A stretch of DNA of 62,877 nt. Source: Lachnospiraceae bacterium. Its GTDB lineage: Bacteria; Bacillota; Clostridia; Lachnospirales; Lachnospiraceae. The notes beneath the pieces are model-generated. The model did no database searches. It was not told the DNA's origin and saw only the letters and a program-made list of their open reading frames with translations. Shown in pieces: positions 7,611 through 16,474 of the stretch (the stretch's first letter is position 1; each line of letters begins with the position of its first letter). The stretch is taken from the NCBI GenBank assembly GCA_017543445.1, contig JAFYGB010000012.1:1-62877 (forward strand). Direction: 5' to 3'. The translations under genes and the position numbers were made by a program.

Positions 7611-8989
7611 TTTTACTGATTATATTACTGGTATTGACATCTTGTTATGCATCAAATCCGTCAGGATCTTCAGACTCTTCGAAACCGGTGGCTTCCTCGT
7701 CGACTTCAGATGAAACGGTGAACTCTAAGGAAGATTTGCCGGACGATGATTCCAGACCGCGCATCGTTTGGGCGGTGAATTTTCACGCATATATTTCGGA
7801 GGACGTACAAGTTCAGATCCAAAACTTTTTGGATGAAAAGGGAATAGATTGCAAGATTGAGTTTACTCCGCTGATCATGGAGGGGGGAGCGGCATATGAG
7901 AAATGGCTTAATGGTCAAAAAGAAGCAGGGACTATGCCGGATATTTTGACGGGCTGCTTGTGGGAACATGGTGTACTGGATCTGGCTGCGTTTGTAAAGA
8001 AAGAATTATTGCCATTGAATAGTTACTTGGAGTCCGAGGCGGGCCAGGAACTGTATGATGCATATGCAGAAGTGGAGTGGAACAGAACTAAAGTTGATGG
8101 GGTGATTTATTCGATTCCGGTGCGGCAAAGACAATATCAAAACACGCAAGGTAGGTTTTATCTGTGTGTAAACGACGAGTATAAATCATTCTTCGATGCA
8201 GGCTTTGACGGAACTTATGCTTCTCTTAGAAAAATAGTAGGAGCCATTCCCGGTTCTCCGAAAATTGCTATGGTGCCATCCTTCGACATGAATTATGCCT
8301 ATTCATTTTATCAGACGCAGTTAATTCTTTATGCGACCTACTGTTGGGAGAGAGAGGAGTTCGTTGATTTGACTAAACAAAATGACTTTAAAGAACTCCT
8401 TTTGAACATTTACGCAGATTATCAGAGCGGGGTACTGGTCGATATAGAATCCGAAGAGCAGGTTAACGGAAATGCATGCGCCTATGTTGGTTTTTCCGGA
8501 GAGTTACGGGATTATTATGACATACCGGAGGACTACACAGAATATGTCTTAGCTCCGGAAATGTATCTTTCTGCTCCTGGAGCGGGTTCCTATGGAATTT
8601 CAGCCTTTTCGGGAAAAAAGGATCTCGCATTTCAGGTTCTCTCCGCATGCTATTCGGATCCGAAGATTGCGTCTCTGATTTTTTGGCGTACTGCGGACGA
8701 GGATAGGTGGAACGAGAGAACAAGGTTTTTGAAAACATGTGAGCCAAGCCCGCTTAACAATTTCATACCGGATATTACATTGGAAGAATGGGCAATAATA
8801 CGTTCATATAATAATGATCTAAATACCTTGGAGGGTGAGTTTTATCTTCAGCAGAGCGGGAACAGCGTGAAAATTCTCAATCCGAATTTTCCAAATGCGG
8901 TGGACCAGTTTTTTTCTTCTCCTAAAGACTATGGGACAGTTATAGAGAAAATCAGCGATCAGATCAGAAAATGGATCAATAAGAAATAA
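7583..8989 (+). CDS. Extracellular solute-binding lipoprotein (intact copy)
   Basis: A 468-aa lipoprotein (signal with VLTSC, Cys near residue 21; Ser-rich spacer to about 55) followed by a region resembling family 1 solute-binding proteins: KWLNGQKEAGTMPDIL and VDGVIYSIPVRQ are the typical hinge and strand segments. No permease or ATPase genes accompany it, so it may serve a remote transporter or act as a sensor. GGGGAG at 7571-7576 precedes the ATG. A close paralogue with a frameshift lies at 10367. The family assignment is moderate. Confidence 0.7.
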   Translation: MKRRHIILNVLLIILLVLTSCYASNPSGSSDSSKPVASSSTSDETVNSKEDLPDDDSRPRIVWAVNFHAYISEDVQVQIQNFLDEKGIDCKIEFTPLIMEGGAAYEKWLNGQKEAGTMPDILTGCLWEHGVLDLAAFVKKELLPLNSYLESEAGQELYDAYAEVEWNRTKVDGVIYSIPVRQRQYQNTQGRFYLCVNDEYKSFFDAGFDGTYASLRKIVGAIPGSPKIAMVPSFDMNYAYSFYQTQLILYATYCWEREEFVDLTKQNDFKELLLNIYADYQSGVLVDIESEEQVNGNACAYVGFSGELRDYYDIPEDYTEYVLAPEMYLSAPGAGSYGISAFSGKKDLAFQVLSACYSDPKIASLIFWRTADEDRWNERTRFLKTCEPSPLNNFIPDITLEEWAIIRSYNNDLNTLEGEFYLQQSGNSVKILNPNFPNAVDQFFSSPKDYGTVIEKISDQIRKWINKK

Positions 8990-9003
8990 TAGTGGAGGCT
9001 CCC

Positions 9004-10296
9004 ATGAAACATAGGATCAGGCAGATGGTGCTTTTGGGAACTTGCTTTATGTTATGTGCTTGCAAGAGCGATACAAATGCAACGACAGGCGCGCAGATAA
9101 CGGAGAGCGATGTAGAGACGACACCCACTTCGCAAATATCGGTGGCAGATAGAGGTTTCGATTGCAATTACTATATGAGAAATGGTTTCCTTACAGAGGA
9201 CATGGCTCTGTATCATGATAATCATGAACGATTACAAATCTATGATGTGAAGAGCGGGCAGGATCTGGTATTTTGCTTTGATCCGGGATGTGAACATGAG
9301 CGTGGACAAAAGACGCATACTGGCGAGGTGATCAAGAAGGGTTGTATAGCCTACGAATTTTTCACGGATACTGTGATGCTTCAGGGAGACAACTGTTATT
9401 TTATGGATCGCTTTTCCGGAGAAGTTTATAGTTCGGATCTTCAAGGTGAAAATCGGAGACTACTCGGAAGGATACCGACTTATGTTCAGGCGAATAATGT
9501 ATTTTTTTCAAAGGATGCTTTGTTTGCCACCTACTCTACTCAATATGAGATGATCGAGTTGAAAGGAGAGAATGGGGAACCACAGTGGGTGATCGGTGAA
9601 AAGCAGGCCATGGATACCTGTGGACTGGTTCGTTTTGACCTGAAGGATGGAACATTTACCGAGGTATTCAGAGAACAGGGATACAACGCGATGGTTTCAC
9701 AACGTGAAATACGTGGAGACCATTTGTACTTCCAGTATTCATATACGGATCTCCCCTACATGGCGCCCGACGGAAACATGTTCGGCTTCGAACGACCGGA
9801 AGAGTTTAAGGATCTTAGCGTGGAGGAGTACATTGCAGAGAGATATAGCCGATATAAAATGCGTATCTACGATTATGATATTGCAACTGGAGAATTGGTA
9901 ACGATTTTAGACAACGAGCCGATCATAAACGTATGCTTTTGTAAGGATTTTTTTGCCACAGCCGTGTCTGGATCCGGAAAAACGAAACTATATCGATATA
10001 ACGGAGAATGCTTTTGCGAATTGGACTATACTTTATTTAGAGGTGTTTGGAGTGATGATCATCTGATAGGTGTTTTTGAAGAGTGGCCAAACGATTGCCT
10101 CATGATTGATGAAACCACCGGGGAAGAATTGAAAAGGGTGACGATACCGCGAAATACGATCTTCCCATACTCCATAATCGGTGAGAGCTGCTACGGAAGT
10201 GTACATAAAGATGGAACCTCGGGTAGCGGCTATATTTCCGCAGATGACTTCTGGAACGGAGATTTCTCAAAAGCGATCGCTTTCAAAGTGCGATGA
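9004..10296 (+). CDS. Lipoprotein of unknown function, propeller-like
   Basis: A 430-aa lipoprotein (MLCACKSD, Cys near 20). The body contains repeated short beta segments such as LQIYDVKSGQ, MRIYDYDIATGEL and LMIDETTGEEL, which suggests a beta-propeller-like fold, and a CFDPGCEH motif of unknown role. No defined family was recognised. The start at 9004 is preferred over the upstream in-frame GTG at 8992 because GGAGG at 8994-8998 precedes it by 5 bases. It sits between the two solute-binding copies and shares their AT-rich composition. Confidence 0.65.
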   Translation: MKHRIRQMVLLGTCFMLCACKSDTNATTGAQITESDVETTPTSQISVADRGFDCNYYMRNGFLTEDMALYHDNHERLQIYDVKSGQDLVFCFDPGCEHERGQKTHTGEVIKKGCIAYEFFTDTVMLQGDNCYFMDRFSGEVYSSDLQGENRRLLGRIPTYVQANNVFFSKDALFATYSTQYEMIELKGENGEPQWVIGEKQAMDTCGLVRFDLKDGTFTEVFREQGYNAMVSQREIRGDHLYFQYSYTDLPYMAPDGNMFGFERPEEFKDLSVEEYIAERYSRYKMRIYDYDIATGELVTILDNEPIINVCFCKDFFATAVSGSGKTKLYRYNGECFCELDYTLFRGVWSDDHLIGVFEEWPNDCLMIDETTGEELKRVTIPRNTIFPYSIIGESCYGSVHKDGTSGSGYISADDFWNGDFSKAIAFKVR

Positions 10297-10366
10297 GTGG
10301 TTGACTGCACCATCAAAGAAATGTTCCGTAGGTTTTGGCTATGGTATTTTTTGGGGAGAAGTGTAG

Positions 10367-11775
10367 ATGAAAAGAAGACATATCATCCTGAATGTTTTAC
10401 TGATTATATTACTGGTATTGACATCTTGTTATGCATCAAATCCGTCAGGGCCTTCGGACTCTTCGAAGCCGTTGGCTTCCTCGTCGACTTCAGATGAAAC
10501 GGTGAACTCAAAGGACGTTTTGCCGGCAGATGACTTAAGACCGCATATCGTTTGGGCAGTGAATATTCATGCAAATATCTCGGAGGATGCACAAGTTCAG
10601 ATCCAAAACTTTTTGGATGAAAAGGGAATAGATTGCAAGATTGAGTTTACTCCGCTGATCATGGAGGGGGGATCGGCATATGAGAAATGGCTTAATGGTC
10701 AAAAAGAAGCAGGAACTACGCCGGATATTCTGACGGGCTGTTTTTGGGAGCATGGGGTAGTGGATCTGGCTGCTTTTGTCAAGAAAGAATTATTACCTCT
10801 GAACAGTTACCTGGAGTCCGAGGCGGGTAAGGAACTGTATGATGCGTATGCAGAAGTGGAATGGAACAGAACTAGAGTTGATGGGGTGATTTATTCGATT
10901 CCGGTGCGGCATAGATCATATCAAAATACACAAGGCAGGATTTACCTATGTGTAAAAGATGAGTACAAGTCATTCTTTGATGCAGGCTTTGACGGGACAT
11001 ATGTTTCTCTTAGAAAAGTAAGAGAAACTATTCCGGGTTCCCCGAAGATTGCTATAGTGCCAAATTTTGGAATAAATATAGCCTCCTCCTTTTTTCAAAC
11101 CCAGATGGTTCTTAATGCTCCATACTGTTGGGACAGAAATGAAATAGTTGATTTGACGAGGAAAAAAGACTATAAAGAACTTCTTTTGGATATCTATTCT
11201 GATTATCAGAGTGGAGTACTTGTCGATGTAGGATCCATAGAACAGGTTGACGGAAGTGTATGTGCATATATTGGTTATTCAGGGGCAGGAGGGGGGTATT
11301 ATGACATACCGGAGGGTTATACAGAATATGTATTAGCTCCGGAAATGTATCTTTCTTCTCCCGGGGCTGGTTCCTATGGAATTCAGCCTTTTCGGGAAAA
11401 AAGGATCTCGCATTTCAGGTTCTCTCCGCATGCTATTCGGATCCGAAGATCGCGTCTCTGATTTTTTGGCGTACTGCGGACGAGGATAGGTGGAACGAGA
11501 GAACACGCTTCTTGAAAACATGTGAGCCAAGCCCTCTTAACAATTTCATACCGGATATTTCACAGGAGGAGTTCTTGATTCTTCAGTCGTATGATAATGA
11601 TCTTAATGCACTAGGACGTGAGTTTTATCTGCAGCAGAGCGGAAACAACGTGTATAGTCTCAATCCAAATTTTCCGGATGTAGTGGAACAGTTTTTTTCA
11701 TCGCCCAAAGATTACGAAGGTATTCTTGAGAAGGTCAATGAGCAACTTCAAGACTGGATCGATAAAAAACAGTAG
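10367..11775 (+). pseudogene. Frameshifted second copy of the solute-binding lipoprotein
   Basis: Paralogue of the gene at 7583, with the same signal peptide and near-identical sequence over most of its length. Where the intact copy reads GGAATTTCAG, this copy reads GGAATTCAG at about 11379-11386: one T is missing. The frame then shifts and terminates at 11461, while the original frame resumes and continues to the expected stop at 11775 (TCEPSPLNNF...). Restoring the base would give about 469 aa, close to 468 in the intact copy. A sequencing or assembly error in the T-run cannot be excluded. The homology extends about 45 bases upstream of the ATG. Confidence 0.85.
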
Positions 11776-11792
11776 ATGGAGATTAACAAAGC

Positions 11793-11824
11793 GGAGGTGT
11801 CGCGATGCGACACCTCCACTTTTC
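11793..11824. terminator. Bidirectional terminator between converging genes
   Basis: GGAGGTGTCGC (11793-11803) and GCGACACCTCC (11807-11817) form an 11-bp stem with a 3-base loop. TTTT follows on the plus strand and TTTGTTAAT on the minus strand, so it can serve both the solute-binding copy and the xylanase gene. Confidence 0.85.
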
Positions 11825-11856
11825 TGGTGTATTTTTATGCCTTTTTCATCCGCAGA

Positions 11857-13293
11857 TCAATCGTTCTGCAGTACGTTGTACACATAGTAGAAGGAGTTTT
11901 TCCGCTCATACTTCTCATTGAACAGGCCGCAGTACGGACCGTTCATCTTGTAAGAGTAGTTGTTCTTCGGAAGCTTCGGGTTGTCGCACAGACCCCAGGA
12001 AGTGAAGTTTGTGAACTTGCCGTGCGCGCTGAGTGTTCCGTCACCGTTGATGTCCTTCAGCATGTTCATGAGATCTGCGTAGAAGCGGGCGTGCTTCTCA
12101 ACGGTTTCATCGTCGCCGTTGTAGTTGCGGACTGCAACTTCGGTCATGTGGACTTCAACGTCGAGTTCAGCATACTTAACGATGGCCAGGCGGATGTTTT
12201 CGATGTCGCCCTGGTTCATGCAACCGGCCTGGGTGCCGTAGCCGCCGATGTAACCCTGCATTCCGACGCCGTCGCAGAGCTTGCGATCGGTTCCGTCCGC
12301 GTTCTTCGCATAGGAGTTGATGTTCTTCACCAGGTTGATGATCGCGTTGCGTTTATCGGAATAGAAGGTGTTGTAATCGTTGTAGAATAGCTTGATGTTC
12401 GCGCCGAGCTTCTCGACAGTGTTGCGTGCATACAGGAAGGACAGGTAGATGTAGTCCTCGCCGACCTTGGTGTAGAAGATGTTGTCGTCGCCGTTACGCT
12501 TCGTGCGGATGTGGCAGGGGTCGCCCGCTGCGTACTCACTCGCGCTGTCGCCGACCGCTTCATTGACCACGTCCCAGCAGTAAACGACGCCGGGGAATTC
12601 GGTCTCGAAGTGGGTAATGACTGCGTCGATGTAGTACTCCAGGCGCTTCTTCATGGTCTCTGCATCAACGTACTCGCCTTTGCTGTCGTAGCCTTCGCGG
12701 AAGAACCAGTCGGTCATGTAAGCGTCCCAAACCAGTACGTGGCCACGTACGCCGAGGCCGTTTTCCTGGGCCCACTTTACGATCTTGTCGGCATTTCCGA
12801 AATACATGCCGGGCATGCCGTCCGGGTTCTTTTTGGACTCGGACTGGTTGAGCAGGGAGTAGGCCTTCAATTCGTTCGTTGCGGTGACACTGGCGAAGTT
12901 GTCGGCGATCATGGACTTGTAACCTGCGTTGTTCATCTCGTTGTTGCCGATGCAACCGCCGAAGGTAAAGCCGCGTTTTTCTGCCTGAGTAGTGAGCTTT
13001 TCTGTCATATCAGTCGGGATGGTGTACTTCGGGTCCTCCGGAAGCGGTGCTGCCGTCGTTGGCGCTGCGGTCGTCGGTGCTGCCGTGGTAGGCGCTGCTG
13101 TGGTCGGAGCCGCGGTCGTCGTCGCTGCCGTGGTGGCATTTTCCGTGGTTGGCGCTGCCTCTGCCGTAGTTGCCTCGGCGGTCACAGCTGCGGTCGTATC
13201 CGCAGCTGCTGTCGTGGGCTTGTCGTCGGTCTTACAACCGGCGAGCGCCAGACACAGGCATGCGGACAATGCAATGCTTGTAAATTTCCTCAT
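11857..13293 (-). CDS. GH10 endo-1,4-beta-xylanase lipoprotein
   Basis: Secreted lipoprotein (ALAGC lipobox, Cys20), then a Thr/Ala/Pro linker with repeated TTAAP units (about 25-84), then a GH10 catalytic domain. The acid/base Glu245 is in WDVVNEAVG and the nucleophile Glu385 in VHMTEVAV; HVLVWD near 185-190 is also typical. It should hydrolyse xylan at the cell surface. The start is ambiguous: ATG 13308 lies inside a hairpin and is 13 bases from the GGAGG, whereas ATG 13293 matches the MRK start of the other lipoproteins and becomes well spaced if that hairpin forms. The total is 478 aa from 13293. It probably cooperates with the SGNH esterase at 5484. Confidence 0.92.
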   Translation of the reverse strand: MRKFTSIALSACLCLALAGCKTDDKPTTAAADTTAAVTAEATTAEAAPTTENATTAATTTAAPTTAAPTTAAPTTAAPTTAAPLPEDPKYTIPTDMTEKLTTQAEKRGFTFGGCIGNNEMNNAGYKSMIADNFASVTATNELKAYSLLNQSESKKNPDGMPGMYFGNADKIVKWAQENGLGVRGHVLVWDAYMTDWFFREGYDSKGEYVDAETMKKRLEYYIDAVITHFETEFPGVVYCWDVVNEAVGDSASEYAAGDPCHIRTKRNGDDNIFYTKVGEDYIYLSFLYARNTVEKLGANIKLFYNDYNTFYSDKRNAIINLVKNINSYAKNADGTDRKLCDGVGMQGYIGGYGTQAGCMNQGDIENIRLAIVKYAELDVEVHMTEVAVRNYNGDDETVEKHARFYADLMNMLKDINGDGTLSAHGKFTNFTSWGLCDNPKLPKNNYSYKMNGPYCGLFNEKYERKNSFYYVYNVLQND

Positions 13294-13326
13294 TTTGATT
13301 CGGCACATGTGAATATGTGCCCCTCC
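13291..13326 (-). promoter_or_regulatory. RBS-proximal hairpin deciding the xylanase start
   Basis: On the minus strand GGAGG (13326-13322) is followed at once by a 7-bp hairpin: GGCACAT (13321-13315), 6-base loop, ATGTGCC (13308-13302). The hairpin contains the upstream ATG (13308). Eight bases after it lies the ATG at 13293. Folding would mask the first ATG and bring the ribosome site next to the second. Confidence 0.6.
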
Positions 13327-13411
13327 TTTTCTCATGTTTCTACGTGCCCTTCTGCTGCATTTTGGGCTCTGTAGAGTATAACATGGTTTTCGAAACAAAG
13401 CAAGGGGGGCA

Positions 13412-13452
13412 CACGGTTCATGAGGGACGTTCGCCATATACCGCACTTGCCG
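13412..13452. repeat. 41-bp direct repeat, copy 1
   Basis: Identical over 41 bases to 13586-13626. A GC-rich hairpin follows in each copy. The region 13294-13654 between the xylanase start and the next minus-strand gene holds only these repeats and their hairpins; no gene is seen there. Confidence 0.85.
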
Positions 13453-13585
13453 TGCGAGCACGGCAGTGCGAACGCTTGGCTCACTGTTTATAGTGTACGT
13501 TGTGTTCGATAAACACCGCGCAGACGGGCTGCGCCCTTTACCTGCGCTACCTCATTCACCGCTCTCGAAACGCTGCGCGTTTCTT

Positions 13586-13640
13586 CACGGTTCATGAGGG
13601 ACGTTCGCCATATACCGCACTTGCCGCACAAGTGCGGCAG
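13586..13640 (-). repeat. 41-bp direct repeat, copy 2, with hairpin
   Basis: Copy 2 of the 41-bp repeat (13586-13626). It runs into CCGCACTTG...CAAGTGCGG (9-bp stem, 13618-13640), just beyond the stop of the 13655-14440 gene, so it may act as that gene's terminator. Both copies are followed by GGCTCACTGTTTAT, which in copy 2 is the gene's last codons. Copy 1 therefore looks like a duplicated gene end. Confidence 0.75.
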
Positions 13641-13654
13641 TGACGGTGCACGGC

Positions 13655-14440
13655 TCACTGTTTATCGAACACGTATTCGTATGTCATTGGTTTCGCGGGA
13701 TCTCCGTTGTAGATGTCGAGGTGGCCGTTTTCGAGGGTTCCGGTGTAGTCGATGGTTCCGAGGAATTTCTCGGTCATCTTGAATTCGGTTCCGTTGATGG
13801 TCCATTCTTTGATTTTGATCTCGAGGTCGTCGCGGTAGGACATGCCGGTTCCGTCAGCGTTCAGAACGAGTCTGGCTTCTTTATCGGTTTCCTTCGTCTC
13901 CGAGCAGACCATCTTGATATAAAGGCGCTTATACTCGCCGGCCGCCGCCTGCATCTCAGGCGTCGCTTCCTTGACTTCCTTAACGGTCTTCTTAACTTCC
14001 GTCGGCATCTCGTCGATCTTTACGATCTGATAGTTGTCGAGGATCACGAGGGTATTGCCCGCGATCTCCGTCTTGCGGAAGGGATCCAGGACCTCACCGA
14101 AAACTTCAGCGTGCGAATTATCGCTCACGAACAGGTCATCGCCCTCCGTTTTCCACGCCCATTTACGCACCATGAAAAGATCGCCGTCGATCAGTTCGGC
14201 CTCGCCGGAAGCGACAAAAGCGTCGATCTCCTCCTGCGGCGTTCCCTCGGGGATCTTGACTTCAGACAGGACCTTCACAACGCCGCCATCTTCGAACATA
14301 AAGAGGGCGTTCTGCATCATCTTCAGGAAATCTCCATCGGGCCGCTCGGAAAGCTCCTCCGCCGTGATCCACTCCATTTCAAATGTCTCAGGGTTCATCC
14401 CACGAATCGATACCAGTCTCCATACACTACCAATATCCAT
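13655..14440 (-). CDS. Conserved-looking protein of unknown function
   Basis: A 261-aa protein without signal peptide or membrane segment, rich in Glu, Lys and Thr. The C-terminal half (LVLNADGTGMSY, FKMTEKFLGTIDYTGTLENG) has the beta-strand rhythm of lipocalin-like or META-type domains, but no family is recognised with confidence. GGAGGAAAC precedes the ATG and a promoter lies at 14502-14530. The product may be cytoplasmic. It is transcribed toward the xylanase gene, separated by 361 bases of repeats. Confidence 0.75.
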   Translation of the reverse strand: MDIGSVWRLVSIRGMNPETFEMEWITAEELSERPDGDFLKMMQNALFMFEDGGVVKVLSEVKIPEGTPQEEIDAFVASGEAELIDGDLFMVRKWAWKTEGDDLFVSDNSHAEVFGEVLDPFRKTEIAGNTLVILDNYQIVKIDEMPTEVKKTVKEVKEATPEMQAAAGEYKRLYIKMVCSETKETDKEARLVLNADGTGMSYRDDLEIKIKEWTINGTEFKMTEKFLGTIDYTGTLENGHLDIYNGDPAKPMTYEYVFDKQ

Positions 14441-14501
14441 AATTGTTTCCTCCGTAAATATGAATTTTTATAATCTTTTCAGGGACAATGTCACTGCTCT
14501 T

Positions 14502-14530
14502 ATTTTACCACATTTTGTCCCGCCTGGCAA
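14502..14530 (-). promoter_or_regulatory. Promoter of the 13655-14440 gene
   Basis: On the minus strand TTGCCA (14530-14525), 17-base spacer, TAAAAT (14507-14502), about 60 bases upstream of the ATG. Confidence 0.7.
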
Positions 14531-14615
14531 ACGTTTCCGATGGGTGGTCTACAATTGTTTCCTCGGAAAATGCAAGCTGGATCAGGGGGGTTGGGGCTAC
14601 CCGGGAGGTCACTCC

Positions 14616-15279
14616 TACGCGCAAAAACGAGGAAAGCAAGAAAATGCGCGTAAGGTCTCACCGCCCGGGACAGCAATCCTACGCGCAAAGTAGAGAAAAG
14701 CAAGAAAATGCGCGTAAGCGCGCACTGCCCGAGAGGATATTCCTACGCGCAAAAGCGAGAAAAACAAGATTATGCGCGTAAGCGCGCACCGCCTAGGGTT
14801 GCATCCTTACGCGCGAAAGCGAGAAAAGCAAGAAAATGCGCGTAAGCGCGCACCGCCTAGGGGTGCATCTTTACGCGCGAAAGCGAGAAAAGCAAGATCA
14901 TGCGCGTAAACGCGCACTGCCCGAGAGGATATTCCTACGCGCAAAAGCGAGAAAAACAAGATTATGCGCGTAAGCGCGCACTGCCTAGGGCTTCATTCCT
15001 ACGCGCAAAAGCGAGAAAAGCAAGATTATGCGCGTAAGCGCGCACTGCCCGGGATGATATTCCTACGCGCAAAACAGAGAAAAGCAAGATTATGCGCGTA
15101 AGCGCACACTGCCCGGGGCTTCATTCCTACGCGCAAAAGCGAGAAAAACAAGATCATGCGCGTAAGCGCGCACTGCCTAGGGCTTCACTCCTACGCGCAA
15201 AAGCGAGAAAAACAAGATTATGCGCGTAAGCAAGCACTGCCTAGGGGTGTATTCCTACGCGCAAAACAGAGAAAAGCAA
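14616..15279. repeat. 64-bp tandem array of inverted-repeat units (family A, locus 1)
   Basis: Eleven units start at 14616, 14680, 14744, 14808, 14872, 14936, 15000, 15064, 15128, 15192 and 15256, exactly 64 bases apart; the last is cut at about 15279. Each unit has TACGCGCA, a 21-base purine-rich spacer (AAAGCGAGAAAAACAAGAT type), TGCGCGTA, and a 27-base linker (AGCGCGCACTGCC... then CCGAGAGGATATTCC- or CTAGGGCTTCATTCC-type endings). Arms are almost invariant; linkers vary by unit. The array fills most of 14441-15394, which has no credible gene: ORFs across it are translations of the repeat. Confidence 0.95.
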
Positions 15280-15293
15280 GTCCCGATTTCTCC

Positions 15294-15322
15294 TTTACGA
15301 CCGCAAGAAAACATGATATACT
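15294..15322 (+). promoter_or_regulatory. Promoter of the SbcD-like gene
   Basis: TTTACG (15294-15299), 17-base spacer, TATACT (15317-15322) preceded by TGA (extended -10). It begins 15 bases after the repeat array ends. Confidence 0.65.
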
Positions 15323-15394
15323 TACAGTAGTCAAAACAGAGCGAGGTTTGAGAAGGAAGCCACATTTGAAGTTTTTAATCGGGAGGTAAGATCT

Positions 15395-16462
15395 ATGCGA
15401 TTTGTACATATAGCGGACGTCCACCTCGGCGCCATTCCGGATGGGAATAAGCCGTGGGCGACCGAGCGGGCGCGTGAACTCTGGGATACGTTCTCCGAGG
15501 TCATCGATGTCTGCAACGAGAAGAAAGCGGACCTGCTTCTGATCGCCGGGAACCTGTTCCACAGGCAGCCGCTGAAGCGCGAACTGAAGGAGGTCAATGC
15601 ACTCTTTGAGAAGCTTGAGAGGACGCGTGTAGTCCTCATGGCGGGCGACCGCGACTATCTTAAGGAGACATCTGCGTATCTCGATTTTACGTGGGATGAG
15701 AGCGTGCATTTCTTCACTTCGGCGACGCCGGAGAAGATGTATTTTGAGGATCTGGACTGTGAGATCTGGGGCATGAGTTATCATACACCGACCATCACGG
15801 AGCCTTTGTATGACTCGATTCCGCAGAAATCGCGTAAGGAAGTCCCTTCAGACAGTTACCGCATCTTGCTGGCGCATGGCGGCGAGGATGATCACATCCC
15901 GTTTCGTAAAGACCGCCTGATGGAGAAGGATTTCGATTACATTGCCCTCGGACACGAGCCCATCGCGCAGATGCGCGACCGCGACCGCATGGCGTATGCC
16001 GGAAGCCTCGAGCCGATCTCGGAGAATGAGCCCGGCGAGCACGGCTACATCATCGGCGAGATCACGGAGGAAGGAACGAGTTTCGAACTGATCCCGATCT
16101 CGCAGCGGCAGTACATCACCGTGCAGGTGCCGGTGGTTCGTGAGTCGACGACGCAGACCCTGGTCGATGCGGTGAAGAAGATCATCTACGAGCAGGGCGA
16201 CCAGAACCTGTACACACTGAACCTGGTCGGACGTTTTAACCCGCAGAAGCCCATCGACCTCGATGAACTCGAAAAAACGGGAAATATAGTCCGCATCAAT
16301 GATAAAACACAGGCGTATTATGACATCTTGAAGATCGCGCACGAGCACGACGGCGACCTGGTCGGCGAGTACCTCGAGGCGCTGCATAAGTTGCCGCCGA
16401 GCCCGCTGACGAATAAGGCGTTGTATTACGGACTGTCGGCGCTGCTGGCGGATCAGGAATAG
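15395..16462 (+). CDS. SbcD/YhaO-like metallophosphoesterase with altered metal motifs
   Basis: A 355-aa protein with the length and order of DNA-repair exonuclease subunit D (SbcD/YhaO type), paired with an SbcC/YhaN-like ATPase 12 bases downstream. The first metal motif is intact (DVHLG, Asp8 and His10) and so is His161 in LLAHGG. However, the GDxxD motif reads GNLFH (52-56), GNHD reads GDRD (84-87), and GHxH reads GHEP (186-189). Several metal ligands are thus replaced and nuclease activity may be weak or lost. The C-terminal 120 aa resemble the capping domain. GGGAGG precedes the ATG. Confidence 0.82.
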   Translation: MRFVHIADVHLGAIPDGNKPWATERARELWDTFSEVIDVCNEKKADLLLIAGNLFHRQPLKRELKEVNALFEKLERTRVVLMAGDRDYLKETSAYLDFTWDESVHFFTSATPEKMYFEDLDCEIWGMSYHTPTITEPLYDSIPQKSRKEVPSDSYRILLAHGGEDDHIPFRKDRLMEKDFDYIALGHEPIAQMRDRDRMAYAGSLEPISENEPGEHGYIIGEITEEGTSFELIPISQRQYITVQVPVVRESTTQTLVDAVKKIIYEQGDQNLYTLNLVGRFNPQKPIDLDELEKTGNIVRINDKTQAYYDILKIAHEHDGDLVGEYLEALHKLPPSPLTNKALYYGLSALLADQE

Positions 16463-16474
16463 GAGGGAGCCGGT

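Noticed and set aside
11776-13374. Plus-strand ORFs opposite the xylanase (11776-12390, 12511-13374)
   Set aside because: They are antisense shadows; the GH10 motifs are on the minus strand.
14616-15279. CRISPR array
   Set aside because: The unit length is 64, but the inter-arm segments and linkers are both repeated between units, so there are no unique spacers; no cas gene is in the window.
14034-15389. Several plus-strand ORFs across the repeat array (14034-14693, 14488-14781, 15156-15389)
   Set aside because: They translate the 64-bp repeat itself, lack ribosome sites and change frame with each unit.
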